Source of the DNA: Paractinoplanes bogorensis
GTDB taxonomy: Bacteria; Actinomycetota; Actinomycetes; Mycobacteriales; Micromonosporaceae
Length of the DNA: 64,000 nucleotides
Assembly: GCF_018829635.1 (NCBI RefSeq)
Contig: NZ_JAHKKG010000015.1
Span: forward strand, 124,001 to 188,000
Direction: 5' to 3'
Position numbers and translations under genes: made by a program. The notes beneath the pieces were generated by a model. It did no database searches, was not told the DNA's origin, and saw only the letters and a program-made list of their open reading frames with translations. Positions 32,445 through 42,123 of this stretch are shown piece by piece (positions within the stretch are counted from its first letter, which is position 1; each line of letters starts with the position of its first letter).

Positions 32445-34441
32445 TGGACGTTGTCTCCACCGGGTTCGGTGTGCTCGCAGCCGTGGTGCTGCTGGTGGCC
32501 ATCGGCGTGCTGTTCTTCGTCAGCCGCATGTTCCGCAAGGTCGAACAGGGCAAGGCCCTCATCGTGTCCAAGGTGCGCCGCGTCGACGTGACGTTCACCG
32601 GCGCCGTGGTGCTGCCGGTGCTGCACAAGGCCGAGATGATGGACATCTCGGTGAAGACGATCGAGATCACCCGTACGGGACATGAGGGGTTGATCTGTAA
32701 GGACAACATCCGGGCCGACATCCGGATCACGTTCTTCGTACGGGTCAACAAGACGACCGAAGACGTCATCAAGGTCGCCCAGGCCATCGGCACCGACCGG
32801 GCCAGCAACGAGTCGACGCTGCAGGAACTGTTCAGCGCCAAGTTCTCCGAGGCGCTCAAGACGGTCGGCAAGCAGCTCGACTTCGTCGACCTCTACACCC
32901 GGCGCAACGACTTCCGCGACCAGATCATCGAGGTGATCGGCACCGACCTCAACGGCTACAGCCTGGAGGACGCGGCGATCGACTTCCTCGAGCAGACGCC
33001 GATGGCCTCGCTCGACCCCAAGAACATCCTCGACGCGCAGGGCATCCGCAAGATCACGGAACTGACCGCGATCGAGTCGGTGCGGACCAACGACTTCCGG
33101 CGCAACGAGGAGAAGGAGATCAAGCGGCAGGACGTCGACGCCCGCGAGGCCATCCTCGAGCTGGAGCGCCGGCAGACCGACGCCGAGATCAAGCAGCGCC
33201 GCGAGATCGAGACCATGCGGGCCCGCGAGGAGGCCGAGATCGCCCTGGCCCACGCCGAGGAGCGGCTGCGCGCCCAGGGTGCCCTGCTCAAGACCGACCA
33301 GCAGCTCGGTGTGCAGGAAGAGAACAAGCGCCGCGAGATCGCGGTGGCCGAGAAGAACCGCGAGCGGGTCATCGCGATCGAGACCGAGCGCATCGAGAAG
33401 GACCGGATGCTCGAGGTGATCGGCCGCCAGCGTGAGACCGAGCTGTCCACGATCTCGAAGGACAAGGAGGTCGAGGCCGAGAAGCGGCTGATGGCCGAGG
33501 TGATCCGGGAGCGGATCGCGGTCGAGAAGACGGTGGCCGAGCAGGAGGAGAACATCAAGCGCCTGCGTACGGTCGAGGAGGCCGAGCGCACCCGCCAGGC
33601 GGTCATCATCGCGGCCGAGGCCGAGGCGCAAGAGGCCCTGGTCAAGGACATCAAGGCGGCCGAGGCGGCCGAGGCCGCGGCCAAGTTCAAGGCGCGCGAG
33701 GAAGTGCTGCTGGCCGAGGCCCGTCAGCAGGCGGCCGAACTCGACGCCCGGTCGAAGATCCGGCTGGCCGAGGGCACCCAGGCCGAGGCGGCCGCGTCCG
33801 GCCTGGCCGACGTGCAGGTGCGCGAGCGCAACGCCGAGGTGATCGAGAAGACGGGCCGGGCCGAGGCCGCCGTCGAGCGGGAGAAGGCGCTGGTCATCGC
33901 GGAGGCGATCCGCGAGAAGCTCAAGGGCGAGGCCGAGGGTCTGCAGGAGAAGGCGGGCGCGATGGCCGCGCTGGACGACGCCACCCGCGAGCACGAGGAG
34001 TACCGCCTGCGGCTGGAGATGGAGAAGGAGATCCGGCTGGCCGGCATCAACGTGCACCGCGAGGTCGCCGAGGCGCAGGCCATGGTGCTGGCGGCCGGGC
34101 TCGAGAAGGCCGACATCGACATCGTCGGCGGCGACTCGATGTTCTTCGACAAGCTGATCGGCTCGATCACGCTGGGCAAGAGCGTCGACGGGTTCGTCGA
34201 GCACTCGACGGTGGCGCAGGGCCTGGGCGCGCGTTACCTGGACGGGTCGGCCAACTTCGCCGACGACCTGGGCCGCGTGGTGGGCTCGGTGTCCACCTCG
34301 GACGTGGCCAACGTGAGCCTGGCCGCGTTCCTGACCCAGCAGATCAAGAACGGCGGCCAGGACGCCGGCAAGCTCCGTGAGCTGCTGGCCGCGGCCGAGA
34401 AGATGGGTATCGCCGACGGAAAGGTGCCGGCGTCCCGGTGA
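32444..34441 (+). CDS. Flotillin / SPFH-domain protein (YqiK type)
   Basis: 665 residues. An N-terminal membrane helix (VLAAVVLLVAIGVLFFVSRM) precedes the SPFH domain (~residues 30-210: QGKALIVSKVRRVDVTFTGA, KDNIRADIRITFFVRVNKT). A very long Glu/Ala-rich coiled coil (~220-520) and a C-terminal flotillin oligomerisation region (LAGINVHREVAEAQAMVLAA) follow. It builds membrane microdomain scaffolds. ATG 32444 overlaps the upstream stop by one base and has AAGGGG in front; its stop overlaps the next start (GTGA). Confidence 0.93.
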   Translation: MDVVSTGFGVLAAVVLLVAIGVLFFVSRMFRKVEQGKALIVSKVRRVDVTFTGAVVLPVLHKAEMMDISVKTIEITRTGHEGLICKDNIRADIRITFFVRVNKTTEDVIKVAQAIGTDRASNESTLQELFSAKFSEALKTVGKQLDFVDLYTRRNDFRDQIIEVIGTDLNGYSLEDAAIDFLEQTPMASLDPKNILDAQGIRKITELTAIESVRTNDFRRNEEKEIKRQDVDAREAILELERRQTDAEIKQRREIETMRAREEAEIALAHAEERLRAQGALLKTDQQLGVQEENKRREIAVAEKNRERVIAIETERIEKDRMLEVIGRQRETELSTISKDKEVEAEKRLMAEVIRERIAVEKTVAEQEENIKRLRTVEEAERTRQAVIIAAEAEAQEALVKDIKAAEAAEAAAKFKAREEVLLAEARQQAAELDARSKIRLAEGTQAEAAASGLADVQVRERNAEVIEKTGRAEAAVEREKALVIAEAIREKLKGEAEGLQEKAGAMAALDDATREHEEYRLRLEMEKEIRLAGINVHREVAEAQAMVLAAGLEKADIDIVGGDSMFFDKLIGSITLGKSVDGFVEHSTVAQGLGARYLDGSANFADDLGRVVGSVSTSDVANVSLAAFLTQQIKNGGQDAGKLRELLAAAEKMGIADGKVPASR

Positions 34442-37400
34442 CCCAGGAAACGATCGACGCCGGCACCTATGAGGTGCTGCGCGGCCGGCTCGGGGCGCGT
34501 GCGCGCGACCTGGCCGGCCGCGCGGAGGCCCTGAACGCCCGCCGCATCTCCACGTTCGGCGGGCAGCAGACGACGCTGCTGCACACCGACCGGGTGCGGA
34601 CCGAGAACAACTGCGTGCCCCGCGACATCGCCCAGGTCGGCGGCGTCATGCTGTTCGGCTACAACGTGTTCATCGGGCTCAAGGCCGAGACCTCGGTCGC
34701 CGACGTGTTCGCGGTGCACCGGTTCAACGGCAAGACGTTCGAGCCGGCCACCCTGCCCGGGCTGCTCGACGACCCGGGGTTCGAGCGCGACTTCGCCGAG
34801 CTCTACCGCTATTACAAGCAGACCAGACTGCTGCAGCTGCGCCGGATCGAGGGACTGCTGCTGGCCGTGTTCCAGACCGGCGCCCGGGGCGACGACCTCA
34901 AGGTGCTGCGCTGGCGGGTCGGCACCGACGGCGCGGTGTCCTATCTGGACAACCGCGGCGAGCGCGACCACGTGTTCCCGCCCCAGCACGACTTCGAGTG
35001 GATCGTCACCGGCCGCGAGCAGCACGTGCTGGGCCGGCACCCGCACGTCTCGATCGAGGACGAGGTGTTCGTCGAGGCGGTCGGCGGCACCCTGACGATC
35101 AAGGTCGAGAACAACACCGAGGTCGGCGAGGGCATCTTCTCCGAACCGGTCGACGAGCCGCTGCAGAGTCTGGCCGACGCGGAGATCTCGTACGCGCGGG
35201 TCGGTCCCCTGATTCTGCTGCGCGTGCTGCCGTACCAGGAAACGGTCTATCGCTTTCTGGTCTTCAACACCCGCACCCGGGACGTCCGCCGCCTCGACGG
35301 CATCGGCCAGGCCTGCCGTCGCCTGCCGGACGACCAGGGCATCATCTTCCCCGGCGGCTACTACCTGGCCACCGGCGCGGCCAAGACGTTCGACGCCGAC
35401 ACCACCGACCTCGAGTACGAGCGGGCCATCCACTCGGTCAACGGCGAGGACGTGCTGTACGTCTTCCACGCCCGCGCCGCCGGCCGCTACCTGCTGCTGC
35501 CGTACAACGTGATCCGCAAAGAGGTCGCCACCCCGATCGTCGGCCACGGTTACTCGCTGTTCGACGACGGCACCCTGGTCGTCTTCCGCACCACCACCGA
35601 CGAGCCGGCCCGCGTGCACCCGATGCAGGTCTGGCAGACGCCGTACGAGTCGGACACGTTCGCCGCCGCACGCCCGGCCGGCGACGGACCGCTGGACCGG
35701 ATCGGCAACGCGGACCTGGTGCGCGGCATCGCCGACGCGCTCGCCGTGACCCGCATGGTCGACGAGATGAGCCCGTCCGGGCCGGTGTTCGAGGCGATCA
35801 TCGCGGCCTGCACCCGGGTCGCCGACAGCTACCACTGGCTGGCCGACGCCGAGCTGGAAAACCTGGCCGAGCCGCTGACCGAGGTACGCGCGACGGCCGA
35901 GCAGGTGCTCGACGAGTTCGAGTCGGTGCAGGTGCTGACCGGGCAGGCGGCCGACGCGGTGACCGCGGCCGAGACCGCCGCCACCGCGCTGATCGGGGCC
36001 TCCCGCGCGGAAAATCCGACCACCACCGGTGGCTGGGTGTCGCAGCTCGGTGGGCTGCGTCAGGAACAGGGCCGCCTGGCCGGGCTGCGCGAGATGCGCT
36101 ACGCCGACCTCGCCCGCATCGACGCCGTGGACGCCTCGCTGTCCACCGCGGTCGACGAGACCGCCCGCCGTGCGGTCGACCATCTGCAGCGGCCGGACGC
36201 GCTGGCCGACTACGAGTCCACGGTGGAGGGTCTGGTCGCCGAGGCCGGCGCGATCGCCACCGTGGCCGAGGCCGAGCCGGTCACCGCCCGGATCGCCGAG
36301 CAGTTCGACGGCATCCAGGCGGTCACCGAAGTGATCGGCGGCCTCGACATCGCCGACGCCACCGTGCGCGTGGGCATCCTGGAACGCCTCGGCACGGTGC
36401 TGGGCGGGCTGAACCGGGCTCGCGCCACCGTCGACGGCCGCCGCCGCGACCTGGCCGCGCTCGAGGGCCGGGCCGAGTTCGCGGCCGAGTTCGCCCTGTT
36501 CGGGCAGGCGGTCAGCGGTGCGCTGGCCGCGGCCGACACGCCGGACCGCTGCGACGAGCACCTGACCCGGCTGATGGCCCAGATCGAGACGCTGGAGACC
36601 CGGTTCGGCGAGTTCGCCGACTTCGCCGAGCAGCTGGGCGCCAAACGTACCGAGGTCTACGAGGCGATCTCGGGCCGCAAGCAGGCCCTGCTGGACGAGC
36701 AGGCGCGCCGGGCCGACCGGTTGAACGACTCGGCCCGCCGCATCCTCGCCACCGTGCACCGCCGGGCCGGCGCGCTGACCGACGCCGATCAGGTCAACAC
36801 CTACTTCGCCACCGACCCGATGGTGGCCAAGCTGCGCTCGCTCACCGTCGATCTGCGGGAGCTGGGTGACACCGTACGGGCGGAAGAGCTGGACGGTCAG
36901 CTCAAGGCGGCCCGGCAGGACGCCGGCCGTGCGCTGCGCGACCGCCAGGACCTGTACGACGACAGCGGCCGCACGATCCGGCTCGGCCGGCACACGTTCG
37001 CCGTCAACACCAGCGCGATCGACCTGACGCTGGTGCCGCACGCCGGGGAGCTGGCGTTCGCGATCACCGGCACCGACTACCGGGGCCCGGTCCGCGACGA
37101 GGCCTTCCTGGCCACCCGCACGTTCTGGGACCAGCCGCTGATCTCCGAGGACGCGCAGGTCTATCGCGGCGAGCACCTGGCCGCGGCGGTCTTCGCGGAC
37201 GATCCCGCGGCGGCGGCTGCGGCTCTCACCGACGGGACACTGCGTGATCTCGTACGGCGTGGGGCCGAGGCCCGCTACGACGAGGGCTACGAGCGTGGGG
37301 TGCACGACGCCGACGCCGCCCTGATCCTGGCCGCTCTGGTCCGGTTGCACGCCGGGGCCGGGCTGCTGCGGTATCCCCCATCGGTGCGGGCGGCCGCGCA

Positions 37401-39270
37401 GTTGTTCTGGGCCTTCGAGACGACGCCTCTCCTTTGTGAGCAATGGACCTTGCGGGCGGCGTCGCTGGCCCGCGTACGGGCGATGTTCGGCTCGGCCGGC
37501 GCGGCCTGGGACGAGCTGTGCGCCGAGCTCGGACCGGGCGGGGAATACCTGGCCGAGGAGCTGGCCACCGCCCCCGACGGATTCGCCACCAGCGCCGGGG
37601 CGCGCACGCTGCTCGACCGCTTCCACCGTGAGCTGGGTGGCCCGCAGTCGGCGGCGGGCCGGCAGTATGCGGCCGACCTGCGCGCGCTCGAGGGCGATCG
37701 GCCGGCCCGGAAGCAGCTGGTGCACGCGTGGCTGAGCGCTTTCCGGGCGGCCAAGCCGGATGCCGGCGACCCGGCCGACGTCGTCGAGGCGGTCGCGGTC
37801 GAACTGACCGGACTCACCAGGTACGACGTGTCGGCCTCGCTCACCGAGACGGTCACCGGGCTGCTCGGCGTGCACCCGCGGATCAGCGAGGGGTCGTTGA
37901 CCGTACGGCTGGACGACCTGCTGACCCGCACCCGCTCGTTGCGCGAGGATCGGATGCCGGCCTACCGCGTCTACCAGAAGCAGCGGGCCGCCCTGGCCTC
38001 GGCCGAACGCGACCGGCTGCGGCTGGACGAGTTCAAGCCGCGGGTGATGACCGCGTTCGTCCGCAACCGGCTGCTCGACGAGGTGTACCTGCCGCTCATC
38101 GGTGACAACCTGGCCCGCCAGCTCGGCGCCACCGGCGACGGCAAGCGAACCGACCAGTCCGGCCTGCTGATGCTGATCTCACCGCCCGGCTACGGCAAGA
38201 CCACGCTGATGGAGTACGTGGCCGACCGGCTCGGCGTGATCCTGGTGAAGGTCAACGGGCCCGCGCTCGGGCACGGCGTCACGTCGCTCGACCCGGCCGA
38301 CGCCCCCGACGCGACCGCGCGGCAGGAGGTGGAGAAGATCTCGTTCGCCCTGCAGATGGGCAACAACGTGCTGCTCTACCTGGACGACATCCAGCACACC
38401 AACCCGGAACTGCTGCAGAAGTTCATCTCGCTGTGCGACGCCCAGCGCCGGATGGAGGGCGTCTGGGACGGGCGGACCCGCACGTACGACCTGCGTGGCA
38501 AGCGGTTCGCGGTGTGCATGGCGGGAAACCCGTACACCGAGACCGGGCGTCGGTTCCGGGTGCCCGACATGCTGGCCAACCGGGCCGACGTGTGGAACCT
38601 GGGCGACGTGCTGGCCGGCCGCGAGGACCTGTTCGAGCTGTCCTATCTGGAAAACGCGCTCACCTCGAACACCACGCTGGCCCCGCTGGCTGCCCGCGAC
38701 CGCGCCGACCTGCCGCTGCTGCTGCGTCTGGCCGACGGCGACGATTCCGTACGGGCGGACCGGTTGTCCCACCCCTATTCGGCGGCCGAACTCGAGCAGG
38801 TGCTGTCGGTGCTGCGCAAGATGAAGAAGGTCCAGCGGGTGGTGCTGCGAAACAACCAGGCCTACATCGCGTCGGCGGCCCAGTCGGACGCGGCCCGCAG
38901 CGAGCCGCCGTTCCGCCTGCAGGGCAGCTATCGCAACATGAACAAGCTGGCCGAACGCATCGTGCCGGCGATGAACGACGACGAGCTCGAGACGGTGATC
39001 GACGACCACTACCTGGGTGAGGCGCAGACCCTGGCCGGCGGGGCCGAGGCCAACCTGCTCAAGCTGGCGGCGTTGCGCGACCGGTTGACGCCCGAGCAGA
39101 CGGCACGCTGGGACGAGGTCAAGGCCGCCTACCGACGTGAGCAGGCCCTGGGCGGCGCCGACGACGACCCGATGGTCCGCGCGGTCGGCGCGGTGGGCCT
39201 GCTGGCCGACCGCGTCCGCGAGATCGAATCGGCGATCCGGGACGTCAGCGGGCCTCGATCACCCGCTTGA
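34438..39270 (+). CDS. Giant AAA-type ATPase of the flotillin operon (DNA-repair-ATPase-like, DUF3686 type)
   Basis: 1610 residues. Residues ~20-440 are a predicted beta-rich repeat domain (GGVMLFGYNVFIGLKAETSV, QHDFEWIVTGREQHVLGRHP). ~450-850 is coiled-coil. ~850-1220 is a helical domain. An AAA module follows: Walker A ISPPGYGKTTLMEY (~1247-1260) and Walker B NVLLYLDDIQH (~1310), with GNPYTETGRRFRVP as sensor region. Database names for such proteins include DNA repair ATPase, but direct evidence for repair is not visible here. Start GTG 34438 overlaps the flotillin stop by four bases. The set suggests a membrane-bound remodelling machine. Its 3' end overlaps the convergent SRPBCC gene by 26 bases. 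Confidence 0.8.
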   Translation: MTQETIDAGTYEVLRGRLGARARDLAGRAEALNARRISTFGGQQTTLLHTDRVRTENNCVPRDIAQVGGVMLFGYNVFIGLKAETSVADVFAVHRFNGKTFEPATLPGLLDDPGFERDFAELYRYYKQTRLLQLRRIEGLLLAVFQTGARGDDLKVLRWRVGTDGAVSYLDNRGERDHVFPPQHDFEWIVTGREQHVLGRHPHVSIEDEVFVEAVGGTLTIKVENNTEVGEGIFSEPVDEPLQSLADAEISYARVGPLILLRVLPYQETVYRFLVFNTRTRDVRRLDGIGQACRRLPDDQGIIFPGGYYLATGAAKTFDADTTDLEYERAIHSVNGEDVLYVFHARAAGRYLLLPYNVIRKEVATPIVGHGYSLFDDGTLVVFRTTTDEPARVHPMQVWQTPYESDTFAAARPAGDGPLDRIGNADLVRGIADALAVTRMVDEMSPSGPVFEAIIAACTRVADSYHWLADAELENLAEPLTEVRATAEQVLDEFESVQVLTGQAADAVTAAETAATALIGASRAENPTTTGGWVSQLGGLRQEQGRLAGLREMRYADLARIDAVDASLSTAVDETARRAVDHLQRPDALADYESTVEGLVAEAGAIATVAEAEPVTARIAEQFDGIQAVTEVIGGLDIADATVRVGILERLGTVLGGLNRARATVDGRRRDLAALEGRAEFAAEFALFGQAVSGALAAADTPDRCDEHLTRLMAQIETLETRFGEFADFAEQLGAKRTEVYEAISGRKQALLDEQARRADRLNDSARRILATVHRRAGALTDADQVNTYFATDPMVAKLRSLTVDLRELGDTVRAEELDGQLKAARQDAGRALRDRQDLYDDSGRTIRLGRHTFAVNTSAIDLTLVPHAGELAFAITGTDYRGPVRDEAFLATRTFWDQPLISEDAQVYRGEHLAAAVFADDPAAAAAALTDGTLRDLVRRGAEARYDEGYERGVHDADAALILAALVRLHAGAGLLRYPPSVRAAAQLFWAFETTPLLCEQWTLRAASLARVRAMFGSAGAAWDELCAELGPGGEYLAEELATAPDGFATSAGARTLLDRFHRELGGPQSAAGRQYAADLRALEGDRPARKQLVHAWLSAFRAAKPDAGDPADVVEAVAVELTGLTRYDVSASLTETVTGLLGVHPRISEGSLTVRLDDLLTRTRSLREDRMPAYRVYQKQRAALASAERDRLRLDEFKPRVMTAFVRNRLLDEVYLPLIGDNLARQLGATGDGKRTDQSGLLMLISPPGYGKTTLMEYVADRLGVILVKVNGPALGHGVTSLDPADAPDATARQEVEKISFALQMGNNVLLYLDDIQHTNPELLQKFISLCDAQRRMEGVWDGRTRTYDLRGKRFAVCMAGNPYTETGRRFRVPDMLANRADVWNLGDVLAGREDLFELSYLENALTSNTTLAPLAARDRADLPLLLRLADGDDSVRADRLSHPYSAAELEQVLSVLRKMKKVQRVVLRNNQAYIASAAQSDAARSEPPFRLQGSYRNMNKLAERIVPAMNDDELETVIDDHYLGEAQTLAGGAEANLLKLAALRDRLTPEQTARWDEVKAAYRREQALGGADDDPMVRAVGAVGLLADRVREIESAIRDVSGPRSPA

Positions 39271-39649
39271 GCGCGGCCGGCTGGCCGCTGTCGGCTCGGC
39301 GGATCGCGGCCCGGAGCAGGGCGGCGAACGGGCGCCAGACGCCGCCGACCTCGCAGTCGGCGATCAGGGTGACGTTGGTGCGGGGGCCCTCGGGATCGCA
39401 CGTGTAGGTGTACGCGGTGCTGACGGTTCCCTGGGCCGAGCGCACGACGACCGTACGGCCGGGGTCGACGATCTCGATCCGGGCCGTGCGGTCGCGGCCC
39501 CGGGCCCGGAAGGTCAGGTCGGAGCCGTTCACCCGGATGCTCTCGAGGCCGGACATCCACGCCGGGGCGGCGGGCCAGTCGGTCAGGTGGGCCCATACCT
39601 CGGGGGCCGGGCGCTCGACGGTCGCGGAGGCGGTAAACGCAGTGGTCAC
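39245..39649 (-). CDS. SRPBCC (START-like/polyketide cyclase-type) protein
   Basis: 134 residues. FTASATVERPAPEVWAHLTD is the classic opening strand-helix of the fold, followed by WMSGLESIRVNG and alternating strands. The last helix is PFAALLRAAIRRADSGQPAA. These proteins bind hydrophobic ligands; there is no catalytic signature. GTG 39649 is chosen because the fold starts there; the ~80 upstream codons are Arg/Pro-rich and come from the repeat region. It may be co-transcribed with the AraC regulator upstream. Confidence 0.8.
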   Translation of the reverse strand: MTTAFTASATVERPAPEVWAHLTDWPAAPAWMSGLESIRVNGSDLTFRARGRDRTARIEIVDPGRTVVVRSAQGTVSTAYTYTCDPEGPRTNVTLIADCEVGGVWRPFAALLRAAIRRADSGQPAALKRVIEAR

Positions 39650-39708
39650 GGCGGTCAGGGTCGCGGGTCCGGCGCCCCCGTGTCTTGGACAGATTTGACC
39701 TCCGGCTG

Positions 39709-39765
39709 CTTCACGTAGCGCTACTTCACGTAGCGCTACTTCACGTCGGGCTACTTCACGTCCGG
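39709..39765. repeat. 15-bp tandem repeat spanning the stop codon of the AraC gene
   Basis: Units at 39709-39723, 39724-39738, 39739-39753 and a partial one at 39754-39765, core CTTCACGTAGCGCTA. The unit holds the last codons (Asp/Tyr-Val-Lys) and stop of the AraC gene. Because 15 is divisible by three, the stop recurs in frame at 39751, 39736 and 39721. The palindrome GTAGCGCTAC occurs twice. Confidence 0.85.
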
Positions 39766-40545
39766 GACGAATCCCGGGGCGGCCTGGTCGGGGGTGAACG
39801 CGGAGCGCTGGGCCCGGACGTAGGCCGACGGGGTGACGCCGGTGTGCCGGCGGAAGTCGCGGATGAAGTGGCTCTGGTCGAACCATCCGTACGTGGCGGC
39901 GAGCCCGGGCCAGTCGACCGGCGCGTAGACGTCGAGCGCGGCCAGCAGCGACCGCAACCGCAGGATCCGGGACAGCACGCGCGGGCCCAGGCCGACGATC
40001 TCGGTGAACTCGCGGTCGAGGTGCCCGTGCGAGACGTTCAGTTCGGCCGCCAGTCCGGCGATCGACCGTCGCGGGTCGGCCTCGAGCGCGTGCACGGCCG
40101 CCTCACACCGCAGCAGGGCCGGGCCGGGCGCGGCGGGCACCAGCGCTTTCTCGAGGACGTCGAGCCGGCCGTCGGTCGACAGGGCCTGGCGCAGAGCGGT
40201 CGCGGGCCAGGGCACGACCTTTCCCCGTACGGGGGAAGGGTCTTGATCTAAAAGCGCCCGGCACCCGACCGCGGTGGTCACCACGCCGAAGCAATGGGTC
40301 TCACCGAGGGGCTCGTTGAGCACGGGGCGGTCGTGCGGCCCGATCAGGAAGCCCTCGTGGGCGACGAGCGGCGGGTGATCGCCGGTCACCAGACGGATCG
40401 GGTCACCGAGCACGACGACGGCGACGGTCGACCCGGTGGGGGCGATCCATTCGCGCTGATAGTCGATGCGGCCGCGGGCGTACCAGATCGACTCCACGAA
40501 CCGCGCGAGCCCGGGCGGCCGCCGCTCCTCGTAGGTGAACTCCAC
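39751..40545 (-). CDS. AraC-family transcriptional regulator
   Basis: 264 residues. The N-terminal ~150 residues are a DUF6597-type ligand-binding domain (PPGLARFVESIWYARGR, REWIAPTGSTVAVVVLGDPI). Two AraC HTHs follow: IAGLAAELNVSHGHLDREFT and PGLAATYGWFDQSHFIRDFR, ending in RHTGVTPSAYVR. It binds DNA as an activator or repressor; ligand unknown. Its stop lies in the tandem repeat. It is followed by the SRPBCC gene and preceded nine bases away by the protease stop. Confidence 0.9.
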   Translation of the reverse strand: MEFTYEERRPPGLARFVESIWYARGRIDYQREWIAPTGSTVAVVVLGDPIRLVTGDHPPLVAHEGFLIGPHDRPVLNEPLGETHCFGVVTTAVGCRALLDQDPSPVRGKVVPWPATALRQALSTDGRLDVLEKALVPAAPGPALLRCEAAVHALEADPRRSIAGLAAELNVSHGHLDREFTEIVGLGPRVLSRILRLRSLLAALDVYAPVDWPGLAATYGWFDQSHFIRDFRRHTGVTPSAYVRAQRSAFTPDQAAPGFVPDVK

Positions 40546-40554
40546 GCGTGCAAT

Positions 40555-41385
40555 CTAGGGCCTCCCGAACCGTCGGCGGCGGAAGGCCAGAGCGCCGATC
40601 GTGGCCAGGGCGGGGACTACGGCGACCAGGGCGACGGTGCGCAGCGGGTGCGGGCGGTCGTCGACCGTGGCGGTGATCCAGGCGCTGAGGTTGTCGACGC
40701 GGGCGGCCTGGTCGGGGCCCTCGTGCGGGCAGGTCGGGCCCGAGCTCACGACGGCGACCAGTTCGGGGTCGCCGTCCTTTCCAGCGCGGAAGTACGGGCC
40801 GCCGGAGTCGTGCGGGCACGGGCTCGTGTCGGGGCGTGGGGCGTGGCCGGAGGTCTGGATCAGGGATTCGCCGACGTTGCCGACCACGAAGCGGCCGGTC
40901 TGCAGGCGGGTGGCCGGGGTGTCGCCGACCAGGCCGTAACCGGTGAGGCGCACGGTTTCTCCCGGGACGGGCGGGGTGGTCGCGATACGCAGCGGGCGCA
41001 CGTCGGTGATCGGGTGCTCGAGCTGGGCCAGGGCGACGTCGGCGGTTTCCGACTGGTGCACCTGGACGACGCGTACGGCGTACCCACCCGAGCCTTTGAT
41101 CTTGATCCGCCCGGCCACCGCGGTGGTTTCCTCGGCGACCGTGCGGCTGACCCGGCGCCCGGACGCGTCGCGGAAGCAGTGGCCGGCGGTGATCACCCAG
41201 GTCGGGGCGATGAGCGCGCCCGAGCACGAGCTGTCCCGGGTGCCGTGGTCGGGGGTCGGCAGGCCGGTCATCGTGAGCAGCACCGAGAAGGGGTAGGCGC
41301 CGTCCTTCGCGTTCTCGCCGTGCGCGATCGTGGGCGTCAGGGCGAGAGCGGCGGACAGCAGCAGGTTTCCGAGCATGCCGACCAT
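40555..41385 (-). CDS. Membrane-anchored trypsin-like serine protease
   Basis: 276 residues. Signal peptide MVGMLGNLLLSAALALTPT, cleavage near AHG. The triad is intact: His in WVITAGHC, Asp in ETADVALAQL, Ser in CPHDSGGPYF. A C-terminal helix (VALVAVVPALATIGALAF) followed by RRRRFGRP anchors it to the membrane. Its target is unknown. The start (41385 or the Met at 41376) is 78 bases from the divergent response regulator, so the two-component system may control it. Confidence 0.87.
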   Translation of the reverse strand: MVGMLGNLLLSAALALTPTIAHGENAKDGAYPFSVLLTMTGLPTPDHGTRDSSCSGALIAPTWVITAGHCFRDASGRRVSRTVAEETTAVAGRIKIKGSGGYAVRVVQVHQSETADVALAQLEHPITDVRPLRIATTPPVPGETVRLTGYGLVGDTPATRLQTGRFVVGNVGESLIQTSGHAPRPDTSPCPHDSGGPYFRAGKDGDPELVAVVSSGPTCPHEGPDQAARVDNLSAWITATVDDRPHPLRTVALVAVVPALATIGALAFRRRRFGRP

Positions 41386-41463
41386 GCTGCTTTTCCGGGT
41401 GTTACAGGGCCGTCAGCGGCGTCCTTACGAATCCTTTATCGCGGCTGTGCGAGGGTGGCAGAC

Positions 41464-42123
41464 GTGCGGGTGCTGGTGGCGGAGGACGAACGGGTGCTGG
41501 CTGACACCGTCGCCGAAGGGCTACGGCGGCTCGCCATGGCGGTCGACGTGGTCTACGACGGTGACGGTGCGCTGGAACGGCTCGCGGTCAACCGCTACGA
41601 CGTCGCCGTGCTCGACCGGGACATGCCCGGCCACACCGGCGACGAGGTGTGCCGGTGGATCGCCGGTTCCGGCACGGGCACCAAGGTGCTGCTGCTCACC
41701 GCGGCGGCCGGGATCCGCGACCGGGTCGAGGGGCTCGGGCTGGGGGCCGACGACTATCTGACCAAGCCGTTCGCGTTCGCCGAACTGGTCGCCCGGCTGC
41801 AGGCCCTCTCCCGGCGGTCCGGTCCGGCGCTGCCGCCTGTGCTCGAACAGGACGGCGTGGTGCTCGACGTCGCCCGGCACACCGCGAGCCGTGACGGCGA
41901 GGTGCTGTCGCTGTCGCCCAAGGAGTTCGCCGTGCTGCACGTGCTGCTGCGCGCCGGCGGCCGCGTGGTCAGCGCCGAAGACCTGCTCGAACAGGCCTGG
42001 GACGAGAACACCGACCCGTTCACCAACACCGTACGGATGACCGTGATGACGTTGCGCCGCAAGCTCGGCGATCCCCCGGTGATCCACACCGTGCCGCGGG
42101 CCGGATATCGGCTCGGCTCATGA
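41464..42123 (+). CDS. OmpR/PhoB-family response regulator
   Basis: 219 residues. The receiver has acidic AEDE, phosphoacceptor Asp in VAVLDRDMPG, Thr in LLLTAAAG and Lys in DYLTKPF. The C-terminal winged helix (LSLSPKEFAVLHVLLRAGGR, TNTVRMTVMTLRRKLG, IHTVPRAGYRLG) is standard. GTG 41464 follows GAGGG with eight bases of spacing. Its stop overlaps the kinase start (ATGA), so the two are a cognate pair. Confidence 0.93.
   Translation: MRVLVAEDERVLADTVAEGLRRLAMAVDVVYDGDGALERLAVNRYDVAVLDRDMPGHTGDEVCRWIAGSGTGTKVLLLTAAAGIRDRVEGLGLGADDYLTKPFAFAELVARLQALSRRSGPALPPVLEQDGVVLDVARHTASRDGEVLSLSPKEFAVLHVLLRAGGRVVSAEDLLEQAWDENTDPFTNTVRMTVMTLRRKLGDPPVIHTVPRAGYRLGS

Noticed and set aside
34234-37875. 1213-codon open frame antisense to the giant AAA ATPase gene
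   Set aside because: It is a shadow of high-GC codon bias; Arg/Gly/Leu-rich composition, no domains, and the sense strand has clear AAA motifs.
39650-39886. N-terminal extension of the SRPBCC protein
   Set aside because: It would translate the tandem repeat and part of the AraC gene out of frame; the fold starts at 39649.
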